Assembly (NCBI GenBank): GCA_963824215.1
Contig: CAWGOE010000004.1
Coordinates: 496,001 to 560,000, forward strand
DNA length: 64,000 nucleotides
Direction: 5' to 3'
From: VRUE01 sp963824215
Lineage (GTDB): Bacteria > Actinomycetota > Thermoleophilia > Solirubrobacterales > 70-9
This document shows, piece by piece, positions 25,880 through 33,819 of this stretch. Position 1 is the stretch's first letter. Every line of letters begins with the position of its first letter. The position numbers were made by a program, and so were the translations under genes. The notes beneath the pieces were generated by a model that made no database searches, was not told the DNA's origin, and was given only the letters and a program-made list of their open reading frames with translations.

Positions 25880-27210
25880 GCTCGCGGGCGCTCTCCCTGC
25901 CTTGGCTGGGGTCAAAGAGCAAAAAAGGCAAGAAGAGCAAGGCGAAGAAGCGGCGAGCCGCCAGCCTGCCGGCCGAGTACAACCTGCTGCTCACGGCGAC
26001 CCTCTGCCTGCTCGCCTTCGGCGCGGTGATGGTCTTCTCGGCCAGCTCGACCACCCGCGTGCTCAGCGACGGCGGTCTCTCCGATAGCGCCTTCTACTTG
26101 AAGCGGACGCTGCTCTTTGGTGCGGTTGGGCTGCTGGTCATGCACCTGACCGCACGCCACGGTTTGCAGCTGTTCCGCCGCCTCACCCCACTGATCCTCG
26201 GCGTCTCCTTCTTCCTGCTGCTCGTCGTGCTCGTCGCCGGCACCACCGTCAACGGCTCCAGTCGCTGGATCGGCTCGGGCTTCCTCCAGATCCAGCCTTC
26301 CGAGCTGGCCAAGGTCGCGCTGGTCCTCTACGCCGCCGACATCCTCGCCCGCAAACCGAAACGGGCGCGCTCGCTCGAGGGCTTGATGCCGTTCCTGCTC
26401 GTCGTCGGCGCCGCGGCTTTGCTGATCGTCGCCGAGCCCGATCTGGGCACGACGATGGTGATCACCTTCGCCGTCGCCGCGACCTTGGTCGCCGCCGGCG
26501 TCCGCGTGCGCGACCTCGCCCTGATCGGCGTCGTGCTTGCGACCTTCGCCCTCTTGATGACGGTGATCGAGCCCTACCGGATGGCCCGTCTGACCGGCTT
26601 CCTCAATCCCGGCGCCGACGCCGGCGGCGCCGGCTTCCAGGCGGCGCAGGCCAAGATCGCGCTTGGCTCGGGCGGGCTCTTCGGGGTCGGGATCGGCAAC
26701 GGCGTGCAGAAGGCCTTCTACCTGCCCGAGGCGCACACCGACATGATCTCGGCGGTGATCGGCGAGGAGCTCGGCCTGGTCGGGATCCTCGGCGTCGTCG
26801 GCCTCTTCTCGCTCTTCGGCTACGCGGGCCTGCAGGTGGCGAAGAAAGCGAAGGACAACTACGGCAAGCTTCTCGTCGCCGGCCTGACCTCGCTGGTCCT
26901 CGTGCAGGCGACGATCAACCTCTTTGCTGTGATGGGCCTGGCGCCGCTGACCGGCGTGCCGCTGCCGTTCGTCTCTTACGGAAACAGCAGCCTGATGACG
27001 ACCCTCTTCGCCGTGGGCCTGATCCTCAACGTCGCCCGCGGGGGGACCGCCCGCGCTGGCAAACTGCGGGTCGTCGAAGGCGGGCGCCAGCCCGCGCGTG
27101 GAAGGAGTCGATCGAGCAGTGCCAGAAGCCGTAAAAGTAGTGGTGGCAGCCGGGGGAACGGCCGGTCACGTCGTGCCGGCCATGGCGGTCGCCGACGAGC
27201 TTCGGGCTAG
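25876..27210 (+). CDS. ftsW: SEDS glycosyltransferase FtsW
   Basis: 444-aa polytopic SEDS protein, about ten transmembrane segments, septal peptidoglycan polymerase. It has a basic N-terminal tail (KSKKGKKSKAKKRR), GSSRWIGSGFLQIQPSELAK, AEPDLGTTMV and PEAHTDMISAVIGEELGLVG, plus the PLPFVSYGNSSLM signature near the end. The last about 30 residues are an Arg/Ser/Gly-rich cytoplasmic tail translated from DNA that also encodes the MurG N-terminus in another frame. Confidence 0.95.
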   Translation: MSSRALSLPWLGSKSKKGKKSKAKKRRAASLPAEYNLLLTATLCLLAFGAVMVFSASSTTRVLSDGGLSDSAFYLKRTLLFGAVGLLVMHLTARHGLQLFRRLTPLILGVSFFLLLVVLVAGTTVNGSSRWIGSGFLQIQPSELAKVALVLYAADILARKPKRARSLEGLMPFLLVVGAAALLIVAEPDLGTTMVITFAVAATLVAAGVRVRDLALIGVVLATFALLMTVIEPYRMARLTGFLNPGADAGGAGFQAAQAKIALGSGGLFGVGIGNGVQKAFYLPEAHTDMISAVIGEELGLVGILGVVGLFSLFGYAGLQVAKKAKDNYGKLLVAGLTSLVLVQATINLFAVMGLAPLTGVPLPFVSYGNSSLMTTLFAVGLILNVARGGTARAGKLRVVEGGRQPARGRSRSSSARSRKSSGGSRGNGRSRRAGHGGRRRASG

Positions 27211-28210
27211 CGGCGCCAAGGTCTCCTTCCTCGGCACGCGCGAGCGGATCGAGGCCGACCTCGTGCCCGCGGCAGGCTACGAGATCGATTTCCTCAAGGT
27301 GCGCGGCATCGACCGCAGTAGTCGTCTGCGCGCGGCGCTGGCCGGAGTCGAGGCGATCGGCGCCGTCGGTGCTGCGCTGCGCGTCCTCCGCCGCCGGCGC
27401 CCCGACGTGGTGATGGGTGGCGGCGGCTTCGTCGCCGGACCCGCCGGCTTGGCTGCGGCGCTCAGCCGCACGCCGCTGGTCCTCACCGAGGCCGACAGCC
27501 ACCTGGGGCTCGCCAACCGCTTGCTGGCAGGCCGGGCGCGGCGGGTCTGTCTGGCCTTTCCAATTTCAGGCCGGGATGGGGAGCGCTACGCGATCACCGG
27601 GCGGCCGGTGCCGGCCGCCGTGCTTGCGGGTGATCGGGCGGCCGCGCGGGCACGGTTCGGGATTGCCCCGGATGCTCGCTGCCTGCTGGTGATGGGTGGC
27701 AGCCAGGGAGCGCGTTCGATCAACGAGAGCGCGATCGCGGCCTTCGCCGAGCGAGCCGGTCGTGGCTTCGACGTCCTCCACATCGCCGGTCGAAGGGACT
27801 TCGAGGCGCTCGAGCGGCGCCTCGCCGCCGCTTCGCACAACCAGCGCTACACCCTGCTTGCCTACGAGCCCGACCTCGGCGACTCGCTCGCCGCCGCCGA
27901 CCTCGTGCTCGGCCGCTCGGGTGGCTCGATCTTCGAGCTGACCGCGACCGGCCGGCCGGCGGTCCTCGTTCCCTATCCGCACGCCGCCGCCGGCCACCAA
28001 GAGAGCAACGCGGCTTGGATGGCAGGGGCGGGCGCAGCGATCGTGATCGACGATGACGAGCTCGATGCGGAGGGGCTTGCGGCGACGGTCGGCGGCTTGC
28101 TCGATAGCGAGGCGCAGCTCGCCGCGATGGCGGCGGCATCGGTGGCGCTGGCCAAGCCCGACGCGGCGCGCCGGATTGCCGATGAGGTTCTCGCGGCGGT
28201 ACGGCTATGA
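27119..28210 (+). CDS. murG: UDP-GlcNAc:lipid I GlcNAc transferase MurG
   Basis: 363-aa GT28 enzyme making lipid II at the inner membrane face. The N-terminal loop VVVAAGGTAGHVVPAMAVADEL is the lipid I-binding GGTxGH motif. The C-terminal domain has LLVMGGSQGARSIN and GRSGGSIFELTATGRPAVLVPYPHAAAGHQ. GTG 27119 is chosen (GAAGGAG 11 nt upstream, protein starts VPEAVKV). An alternative GTG at 27098 has no visible RBS. It overlaps ftsW by 92 nt and murC by 4 nt. Confidence 0.94.
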   Translation: MPEAVKVVVAAGGTAGHVVPAMAVADELRASGAKVSFLGTRERIEADLVPAAGYEIDFLKVRGIDRSSRLRAALAGVEAIGAVGAALRVLRRRRPDVVMGGGGFVAGPAGLAAALSRTPLVLTEADSHLGLANRLLAGRARRVCLAFPISGRDGERYAITGRPVPAAVLAGDRAAARARFGIAPDARCLLVMGGSQGARSINESAIAAFAERAGRGFDVLHIAGRRDFEALERRLAAASHNQRYTLLAYEPDLGDSLAAADLVLGRSGGSIFELTATGRPAVLVPYPHAAAGHQESNAAWMAGAGAAIVIDDDELDAEGLAATVGGLLDSEAQLAAMAAASVALAKPDAARRIADEVLAAVRL

Positions 28211-29466
28211 GTGACTGGGGGGAGCGTCGGCTTCACTTCATCGGCATCGGCGGCGCCGGGATGAGCGGGTTGGCGCTGGTTTGCAAGGAGTTGGGGGCAA
28301 GCGTGAGCGGCAGCGACCGGGCGGACTCCTCGTATACGGCGCGGTTGCGTGACGCCGGCATCGAGCCCGCGGTGGGCCATGACGCTCGCAACCTGCCTGA
28401 AGGCGCCGAGGTGATCGTCTCGACCGCGATCACCGAGGCCAACCCCGAGCTTGCCTTGGCCCGCGAACAGGGCCTCACCGTGCGCCATCGCGGCCAGCTG
28501 CTCGCCGAGCTCTGCGCCGAGAAGCGCTTGATCGCGATCGCCGGCACCCACGGCAAGACGACGACGACCGCGATGCTGGCCTGGGCGCTGCGCAAGATCG
28601 GCGCCGACCCCGCTTTTTTCATCGGCGGCGAGGCGCCCGGCCTGGGACCTGGCGGCGCCACCGCCAACGCCGGTTGGGGCGGGGGGGAATGGGTGGTGGC
28701 CGAGGCCGATGAGAGCGACGCGAGCTTCCTCGAGCTGGCGCCGGAGATCGCCTTGATCACCAACGTCGAGATGGACCATCACTCGCGCTGGGGGTCGCTC
28801 GCCGAGCTGCAGGCGGCGTTCGACCGATTTGCCGCGGGGGCGGAGGTGGCCGACTTCGACCTCGGCGCCCCTGGCCCGGCTGAGCTTCCGCTGGCTGTCC
28901 CTGGCCAGCACAACGTCCTCAACGCGCGCGCCGCGCTCGCCGCAGCGAGTTGCGCTGGCTTCGACCTCGATGCGGTTGCGGCTGCCCTAGCTGGCTTTCC
29001 CGGCGTCCACCGCCGGCTTGAGCTGAAGGGCGAGCGCAACGGAGCTCGCGTCTATGACGACTACGCCCACCACCCAACCGAGGTGCGCGCAGCGCTCACG
29101 GCGCTGCGCGGGCTCGATCCGACGCGGCTGGTGGTTGCGTTTCAGCCTCACCTCTACTCGCGAACCAAAGCGCTCGCCGAGCAGTTCGGCGCGGCGCTGG
29201 CCCTCGCAGATGAAGTCGTTGTGCTGGACATCTACGCCGCCCGCGAGGAGCCGGTTGGCGATCTTGCTGGCGTCAGCGGTCTCGACGTCGCCCGGGCCAC
29301 GGCGGACAGAATGGGGGGCAGACCGGTCCTCTGGTCCCCGACACTGGCGCAGGCCGAGGCGGCACTTGAGCCACGCCTGAGGCCCGGTGCGGTTCTTGTA
29401 ACGGTCGGCGCCGGCGACGTCTTCAAGGTTGGCGAGGCGTTGGTCGGAGACGGAGGGGAAGAGTGA
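28207..29466 (+). CDS. murC: UDP-N-acetylmuramate-L-alanine ligase
   Basis: 419-aa Mur ligase adding the first L-Ala. It has HFIGIGGAGMSGLALV at the N-terminus, P-loop IAGTHGKTTTT, the EADESDASF motif, TNVEMDHHSRWG and YDDYAHHPTEV near the C-terminal domain. ATGA overlap with murG, GTGA with murB. It is slightly shorter than many MurCs (about 460 aa) but all motifs are present. Confidence 0.96.
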   Translation: MSDWGERRLHFIGIGGAGMSGLALVCKELGASVSGSDRADSSYTARLRDAGIEPAVGHDARNLPEGAEVIVSTAITEANPELALAREQGLTVRHRGQLLAELCAEKRLIAIAGTHGKTTTTAMLAWALRKIGADPAFFIGGEAPGLGPGGATANAGWGGGEWVVAEADESDASFLELAPEIALITNVEMDHHSRWGSLAELQAAFDRFAAGAEVADFDLGAPGPAELPLAVPGQHNVLNARAALAAASCAGFDLDAVAAALAGFPGVHRRLELKGERNGARVYDDYAHHPTEVRAALTALRGLDPTRLVVAFQPHLYSRTKALAEQFGAALALADEVVVLDIYAAREEPVGDLAGVSGLDVARATADRMGGRPVLWSPTLAQAEAALEPRLRPGAVLVTVGAGDVFKVGEALVGDGGEE

Positions 29467-30374
29467 GCGCCCCAGTGGGAGTTGAGCGGGACTTCTCGCT
29501 GGCGCGACTGACCACGGTCCGCACCGGCGGCGACGCAGACTGGTTTGGGCGGCCCACCAGCGTCGGCCAGCTGAGCGAGCTGCTCGCCTGGGCCGCCGAG
29601 GAGGGGATCGAGGTTGGCGTAGTCGGCTCCGGATCGAACCTGTTGATCGCCGACGACGGGTTTCGCGGCCTGGCGCTGAAGCTCGACGGTGAGTTGACGG
29701 CCGTCTCGCGCGAGGACGAACAATTGCTCTGCGGCGGCGGCGCCCGCCTTCCCTCCGCTGCGGCCAAGGCGGCAGGCTGGGGGCTGTCGGGCATCGAGTT
29801 CGGCGTCAACATCCCGGGCACGGTCGGCGGCGCGGTGAAGATGAACGCCAATGCATACGGCGGCCAACTGGCCAAGGTGCTGACCTGGGTCGAAGTCTGC
29901 GCGCCGGGCGGCAGCGAACGCCGCACTGCCGACCAGCTCGGTTTCGCCTACCGCAGCTCGAACCTGCGTTCTGAGGAGATCGTCGCTGCAGCTGCGTTCG
30001 AGCTCGAGCCTGCCGAGCCAGATGCGGTCAAGGCGGCGATGGCGGCGATGCGGGAGCGCCGTCACGAGGCACAGCCCTCGGGGATAAAGACCTTTGGTTC
30101 GACCTTCAAGAATCCCGAGGACGAGAAGGCCGGCGGGCGCACGGCAGGACAGCTGCTCGAGGCGGCGGAGTGTCGTGGCTTGCGCGTTGGCGGCGCCCGC
30201 TTTTCCGAGAAGCACGCCAACTTCGTCGAGAACCTGGGCGAGGCGACCACCGCCGACGTGCTCGAGCTGATGGCTGAGGGGCGGCGCCGCGTCCATGAGC
30301 GCTTTGAGGTCGTGCTCGAGCCCGAGGTGCAGCTATTGGGCGACGTGCGCTGGCCGGAGGGTTGGCGACTGTGA
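29463..30374 (+). CDS. murB: UDP-N-acetylenolpyruvoylglucosamine reductase
   Basis: 303-aa FAD enzyme reducing enolpyruvyl-UDP-GlcNAc to UDP-MurNAc. FAD-binding stretches are TVRTGGDADWF, VVGSGSNLLIADDGF and EFGVNIPGTVGGAVKMNANAYGG. The proton-donor serine is in KTFGSTFKNP, and YRSSNLR marks the substrate domain. It is of the shorter type II/Bacillus-like size. Translation is coupled to both neighbours. Confidence 0.95.
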   Translation: MSAPVGVERDFSLARLTTVRTGGDADWFGRPTSVGQLSELLAWAAEEGIEVGVVGSGSNLLIADDGFRGLALKLDGELTAVSREDEQLLCGGGARLPSAAAKAAGWGLSGIEFGVNIPGTVGGAVKMNANAYGGQLAKVLTWVEVCAPGGSERRTADQLGFAYRSSNLRSEEIVAAAAFELEPAEPDAVKAAMAAMRERRHEAQPSGIKTFGSTFKNPEDEKAGGRTAGQLLEAAECRGLRVGGARFSEKHANFVENLGEATTADVLELMAEGRRRVHERFEVVLEPEVQLLGDVRWPEGWRL

Positions 30375-30898
30375 GGAGGTGGCTGATCGCGGTGGCCGTG
30401 GCCGTCGTTGCAATAGGCGCCTTCTACTGGCTCGCGATTCGTGATTCGACCGTTGGCGCCAAGCTGGAGGTGCCGCGGGCGACGGCCACGATCGGGACGG
30501 GTTCCGACGCGGTCGCCGTCGGCCCGAACGGCCAGGTTCTCGCCTGGATCCCCATCTCTGAGGATGCGCTGCTGCCCTACTTGCCGCTGAGCTCGGTGCC
30601 AAAAGGGGGGCGTTTGTCCGGTCCGGTCCTCGAACAGGCACGGGTACTAGGGGCTGCGCCTGCTGCCCTGCGTCCCTATATAGAGAGCAGCTACTACGGG
30701 GAAAGCGGGGTGGACGTGGAGCTTCGATCGGGGATCGAACTGCGCTTCGGCGACGCCTCCCAAGCGGCGGCGAAGTGGAAGGCCGCCGCCGCCGTGCTCG
30801 CCGACCCGTCGATCACCGCGCTCGATTATGTAGACCTGCATGCGCCGAGGAGGCCCGCGGTAGGTGGCTCTGGGCATACTCTTCCACCCATTGAATGA
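30371..30898 (+). CDS. ftsQ: Short FtsQ/DivIB-like division protein
   Basis: 175-aa bitopic protein. A short basic N-terminus (VRRW) leads to one transmembrane helix (about 4-22) and a periplasmic region. The C-terminal segment SGVDVELRSGIELRFGDASQAAAKWKAAAAVLADPSITALDYVDLHAPRRPAVGG matches the end of the FtsQ beta domain, and its position between murB and ftsZ is the classic ftsQ site. The usual N-terminal POTRA pattern is not recognisable, and the protein is 80-120 aa shorter than most. GTG 30371 (GTGA overlap) is preferred over TTG 30362. Confidence 0.72.
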   Translation: MRRWLIAVAVAVVAIGAFYWLAIRDSTVGAKLEVPRATATIGTGSDAVAVGPNGQVLAWIPISEDALLPYLPLSSVPKGGRLSGPVLEQARVLGAAPAALRPYIESSYYGESGVDVELRSGIELRFGDASQAAAKWKAAAAVLADPSITALDYVDLHAPRRPAVGGSGHTLPPIE

Positions 30899-30978
30899 AC
30901 CCTCGACCGCAGGGTTAGACTAGGCAAACCATCAAGTAACCATTGAGAGTTGGCGCTTGCAGGATGTGTCCCGAGGGT

Positions 30979-31007
30979 TTGACAGACCCGCGAAAATGCC
31001 CTACGTT
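30979..31007 (+). promoter_or_regulatory. Sigma-70-type promoter for ftsZ
   Basis: TTGACA at 30979-30984, a 17-nt spacer and TACGTT at 31002-31007, in the 232-nt gap between ftsQ and ftsZ. The -35 is a perfect consensus match and the spacing is optimal. It would give a 5' leader of about 115 nt before the ftsZ ATG at 31131, so ftsZ can be expressed apart from the murD-ftsQ run. Confidence 0.65.
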
Positions 31008-31130
31008 GAGCGCAATTTCCGTGCTTCGGGAGTAAGCTTGAACCCTTAAGCCTTGCTGAAGCGTCGGACGGAATGAAGGCTCAACTCAAACGCCAGCCCT
31101 CGATGGGCGGCGAGCTGGAGAAATCGGGAG

Positions 31131-32210
31131 ATGGAATCCACTTACCTGGCCGTAATCAAGGTCGTCGGAGCTGGCGGCGGTGGCACCAATGCTGTCAGCC
31201 GAATGGTCGACGCGGGAATCCGCGGCGTCGAGTTCGTCGCTGTTAACACCGACGCGCAGGCGCTGCAAGCGTGTGACGCCGACATCAAGCTTTCGATCGG
31301 CCAGGAGCTGACCCGCGGCCTCGGCGCAGGTGGCAACCCCGAGGTTGGAGCTGGCGCTGCGGCGGAGAGTCGCGATGAGATCAAGGAGGCGCTGAAGGGC
31401 GCCGACATGGTCTTCGTCACCGCCGGCGAGGGTGGCGGCACCGGAACCGGCTCGGCCCCGGTGATCGCCGAGATCGCCAAGGAAGAGATCGGCGCGCTGA
31501 CGGTCGGCGCGGTCACCAAGCCGTTCGAGTTCGAGGGCAAACGGCGCATGCAGCAGGCGCTCGAGGGGATCGAGAAACTGCGCAACAACGTCGACACCCT
31601 GATCATCGTCCCCAACGAGAAGCTCTTGCAGGCCGTGGAGCGACGGACTTCGGTGCTGGAGGCGTTCCGCCAGGCCGACGACATCCTGCGCCAGGGCGTG
31701 CAGGGCATCACCGACCTGATCACGATCCCCGGCCTGATCAACCTCGACTTCGCCGATGTGCGCACGATCATGCGCGACGCCGGCTCGGCGCTGATGGGCG
31801 TCGGCTCCGCCTCCGGCGAGTCGCGCGCGATCGATGCCGCCAAGGCCGCCGTCACCTCGCCGCTGATCGAGGAGTCGATCAAGGGCGCGACGGGAATGCT
31901 GCTCAACATCACCGGCCCCGAGGACCTCGGACTGTTCGAGGTCAACGAGGCTGCCCAGCTCGTCCAGGCCGAAGCCGACGACAACGCCAACATCATCTTC
32001 GGCTCGGTCGTCGACGAGTCGATGCGCGACGAGGTTCGCGTCACCGTGATCGCGACGGGCTTCGAGGGCTTCGAGCTGCTCGCCCGCTCTCCGCAGCGCG
32101 TGCGCCGTCGTTACGAGAGCCGTCCGCGGATCTCGGCGGAGGACACCGACATTCGTAAATTGCGGGTGTCGGACGACGATATTGACGTTCCCGGCTTCCT
32201 TAAGGAATAG
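31131..32210 (+). CDS. ftsZ: Cell division GTPase FtsZ
   Basis: 359-aa tubulin homologue forming the Z-ring. It has KVVGAGGGGTNAVSRM at the N-terminus, the GTP-binding T-loop GGGTGTG at 101-107, NEKLLQ and NLDFADVR. The C-terminal peptide VSDDDIDVPGFLKE is the conserved FtsA/SepF-interaction tail. The linker is short (about 30 residues). The gene has its own promoter upstream and palindrome D begins 9 nt after its stop. Confidence 0.97.
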   Translation: MESTYLAVIKVVGAGGGGTNAVSRMVDAGIRGVEFVAVNTDAQALQACDADIKLSIGQELTRGLGAGGNPEVGAGAAAESRDEIKEALKGADMVFVTAGEGGGTGTGSAPVIAEIAKEEIGALTVGAVTKPFEFEGKRRMQQALEGIEKLRNNVDTLIIVPNEKLLQAVERRTSVLEAFRQADDILRQGVQGITDLITIPGLINLDFADVRTIMRDAGSALMGVGSASGESRAIDAAKAAVTSPLIEESIKGATGMLLNITGPEDLGLFEVNEAAQLVQAEADDNANIIFGSVVDESMRDEVRVTVIATGFEGFELLARSPQRVRRRYESRPRISAEDTDIRKLRVSDDDIDVPGFLKE

Positions 32211-32218
32211 CCGTTAGG

Positions 32219-32287
32219 GGGACCGTCGGGGGTCCCCCATCAGGCCGCGTTCGCGGGAGTTCCTGCTGGGGGACCCCCGACGGTCCC
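32219..32287 (+). repeat. Element D, long hairpin after ftsZ
   Basis: Arms 32219-32244 and 32262-32287 are complementary over 26 bp with one mismatch. The 17-nt loop contains a small CCGCG-TT-CGCGG hairpin. The arms include GGGGGTCCCCC, shared with the A2 arms. It starts 9 nt after the ftsZ stop and ends 19 nt before gcvT. It is probably a terminator or mRNA stabiliser between two transcription units; no T-tract follows. Only one copy is seen in this window. Confidence 0.82.
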
Positions 32288-32306
32288 AGTCAATAGCCTG
32301 CTCGCC

Positions 32307-33386
32307 GTGAGGACCTCCCTGTACGAGCAGCACGTCGCCCTCGGTGGCAAGCTGATTCCGTTCGCTGGCTGGGAGATGCCCGTTACCTACGAGGGGGTGC
32401 GGGAGGAGCATTTGGCTGTGCGGACGCATGCGGGGATGTTCGATGTGTCGCACATGGGCGAGGTTGAGGTTGAGGGGCCCGGGGCGCTGCGCTTTTTGCA
32501 GCGAGTGCTCTCCAATGACGTCGCCGCGATTGGCTTGGGTGGCGCGCAGTACTCGTGCCTTTGCGACGAGGCGGGGGGCGTTCTCGATGACCTCTTTGCC
32601 TATCGGCTCGGCGGCGATCGGTACTTGCTCATCACCAACTCCGCCAACCACGCTGCGGATCTGGCCTGGCTCGGGCGCTGGAGCCGCGACTTCGACGTCT
32701 CTGTGCGCGACGTCGCCGACCGCTACGCGATGCTCGCTGTGCAGGGTCCACACGCTCGGGCAATCGTCCAACGCGCCCTCGCGATCGAGTTGCCGCTGCG
32801 GATGCGGGTCGCCACCGCCAGCATCGGCAACCGCCCGGCGCTCGTCTGCGGCACCGGCTACACCGGTGAGGACGGGGTCGAGCTGCTGATCGATCCGGAG
32901 ATCGCGCCGGCGATCTGGGCCGAGCTGCTCGACGCCGGCGTCGTTCCCTGTGGGCTCGCCGCCCGCGACACGCTGCGGCTTGAGGCTTGCTTTCACCTGC
33001 ACGGCAACGACCTCAGCCCCGAGCGCAACCCGATCGAGGCCGGGCTCGGCTGGTGCTGCGTGGAGGCGACTGGCTTCATCGGTTGCGAGGCTGTCGCACA
33101 GGCTCGCGCTGAGGGCACGGCCGAGCGCTTGGCCCCGTTCAAGATCGAGGGCGCTGGGATCCCGCGTCAGGGCAATCCGGTCCTCGTCGGCGACGAGGAG
33201 GCCGGCATCGTCACCAGCGGCAGCTTCTCGCCCTCGCTCGAGGTCGGCATTGGCATGGCCTATCTGCGCAGTGACCTCGCCGAGCCCGGCGCCGAGATCG
33301 AGATCGACGTGCGGGGCAAGCGCCGCGCCGCCCGCGTAGCCTCCAAGCCGCTTTACGCAAGTCCCTCGGCTCGAAAGGAAGATTGA
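32307..33386 (+). CDS. gcvT: Glycine cleavage system T protein (aminomethyltransferase)
   Basis: 359-aa folate-dependent enzyme taking the methylamine from lipoyl-GcvH to form CH2-THF and ammonia. It has PFAGWEMPVTYEGVREEHLAVRTHAGMFDVSHMGE, GTGYTGEDGVEL, and the GLAARDTLRLEAC folate region with PIEAGLGW. The GTG start follows element D. The first gene of gcvT-H-PA-PB; the L protein is not in the window. Confidence 0.96.
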   Translation: MRTSLYEQHVALGGKLIPFAGWEMPVTYEGVREEHLAVRTHAGMFDVSHMGEVEVEGPGALRFLQRVLSNDVAAIGLGGAQYSCLCDEAGGVLDDLFAYRLGGDRYLLITNSANHAADLAWLGRWSRDFDVSVRDVADRYAMLAVQGPHARAIVQRALAIELPLRMRVATASIGNRPALVCGTGYTGEDGVELLIDPEIAPAIWAELLDAGVVPCGLAARDTLRLEACFHLHGNDLSPERNPIEAGLGWCCVEATGFIGCEAVAQARAEGTAERLAPFKIEGAGIPRQGNPVLVGDEEAGIVTSGSFSPSLEVGIGMAYLRSDLAEPGAEIEIDVRGKRRAARVASKPLYASPSARKED

Positions 33387-33388
33387 CT

Positions 33389-33784
33389 TTGGCGGACGCC
33401 AACTACCCCGACGATCTGCTCTACCACGACCAGCACGACTGGGCCCGCCTGGAGGGAGACGAGCACGCCGTGCTGGGAATCACCTGGTACGCGCAGGACA
33501 GCCTCGGCGAGGTCGTCTTCTACGACCCACCCGAGGTCGGCGCGGCGATCGACAAAGACTCCTCCTACGCGGAGGTCGAGTCGGTGAAGGCCGTCTCCGA
33601 CGTGATCGCGCCGCTCTCCGGTGAGATCGTCGAGGTCAACGACGCGCTCGCCGACGCGCCCGAGCAGATCAACGAGGATCCCTACGGCGAGGGCTGGCTG
33701 GTCAAGGTGAAGCTGAGCGCGCCGGGTGAGACTGAGGCGCTGCTCGACGCCGGCGAATACCGCAAGTTGCTGGAAAAGGGCTAG
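33389..33784 (+). CDS. gcvH: Glycine cleavage system H protein
   Basis: 131-aa lipoyl carrier. The lipoylated Lys67 is in EVESVKAVSDVIAPLSGEIVEVN, and DDLLYHDQHDWARLE starts the domain. The gene opens with two in-frame TTGs. The one at 33383 overlaps the gcvT stop, but AAGGAA at 33375-33380 is 8 nt from the second TTG (33389), which I prefer. It shuttles between GcvP, GcvT and the missing L protein. Confidence 0.94.
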   Translation: MADANYPDDLLYHDQHDWARLEGDEHAVLGITWYAQDSLGEVVFYDPPEVGAAIDKDSSYAEVESVKAVSDVIAPLSGEIVEVNDALADAPEQINEDPYGEGWLVKVKLSAPGETEALLDAGEYRKLLEKG

Positions 33785-33819
33785 CGAAGCCCGCCCTTGG
33801 CTTCCGTAGCCTTACCGGA

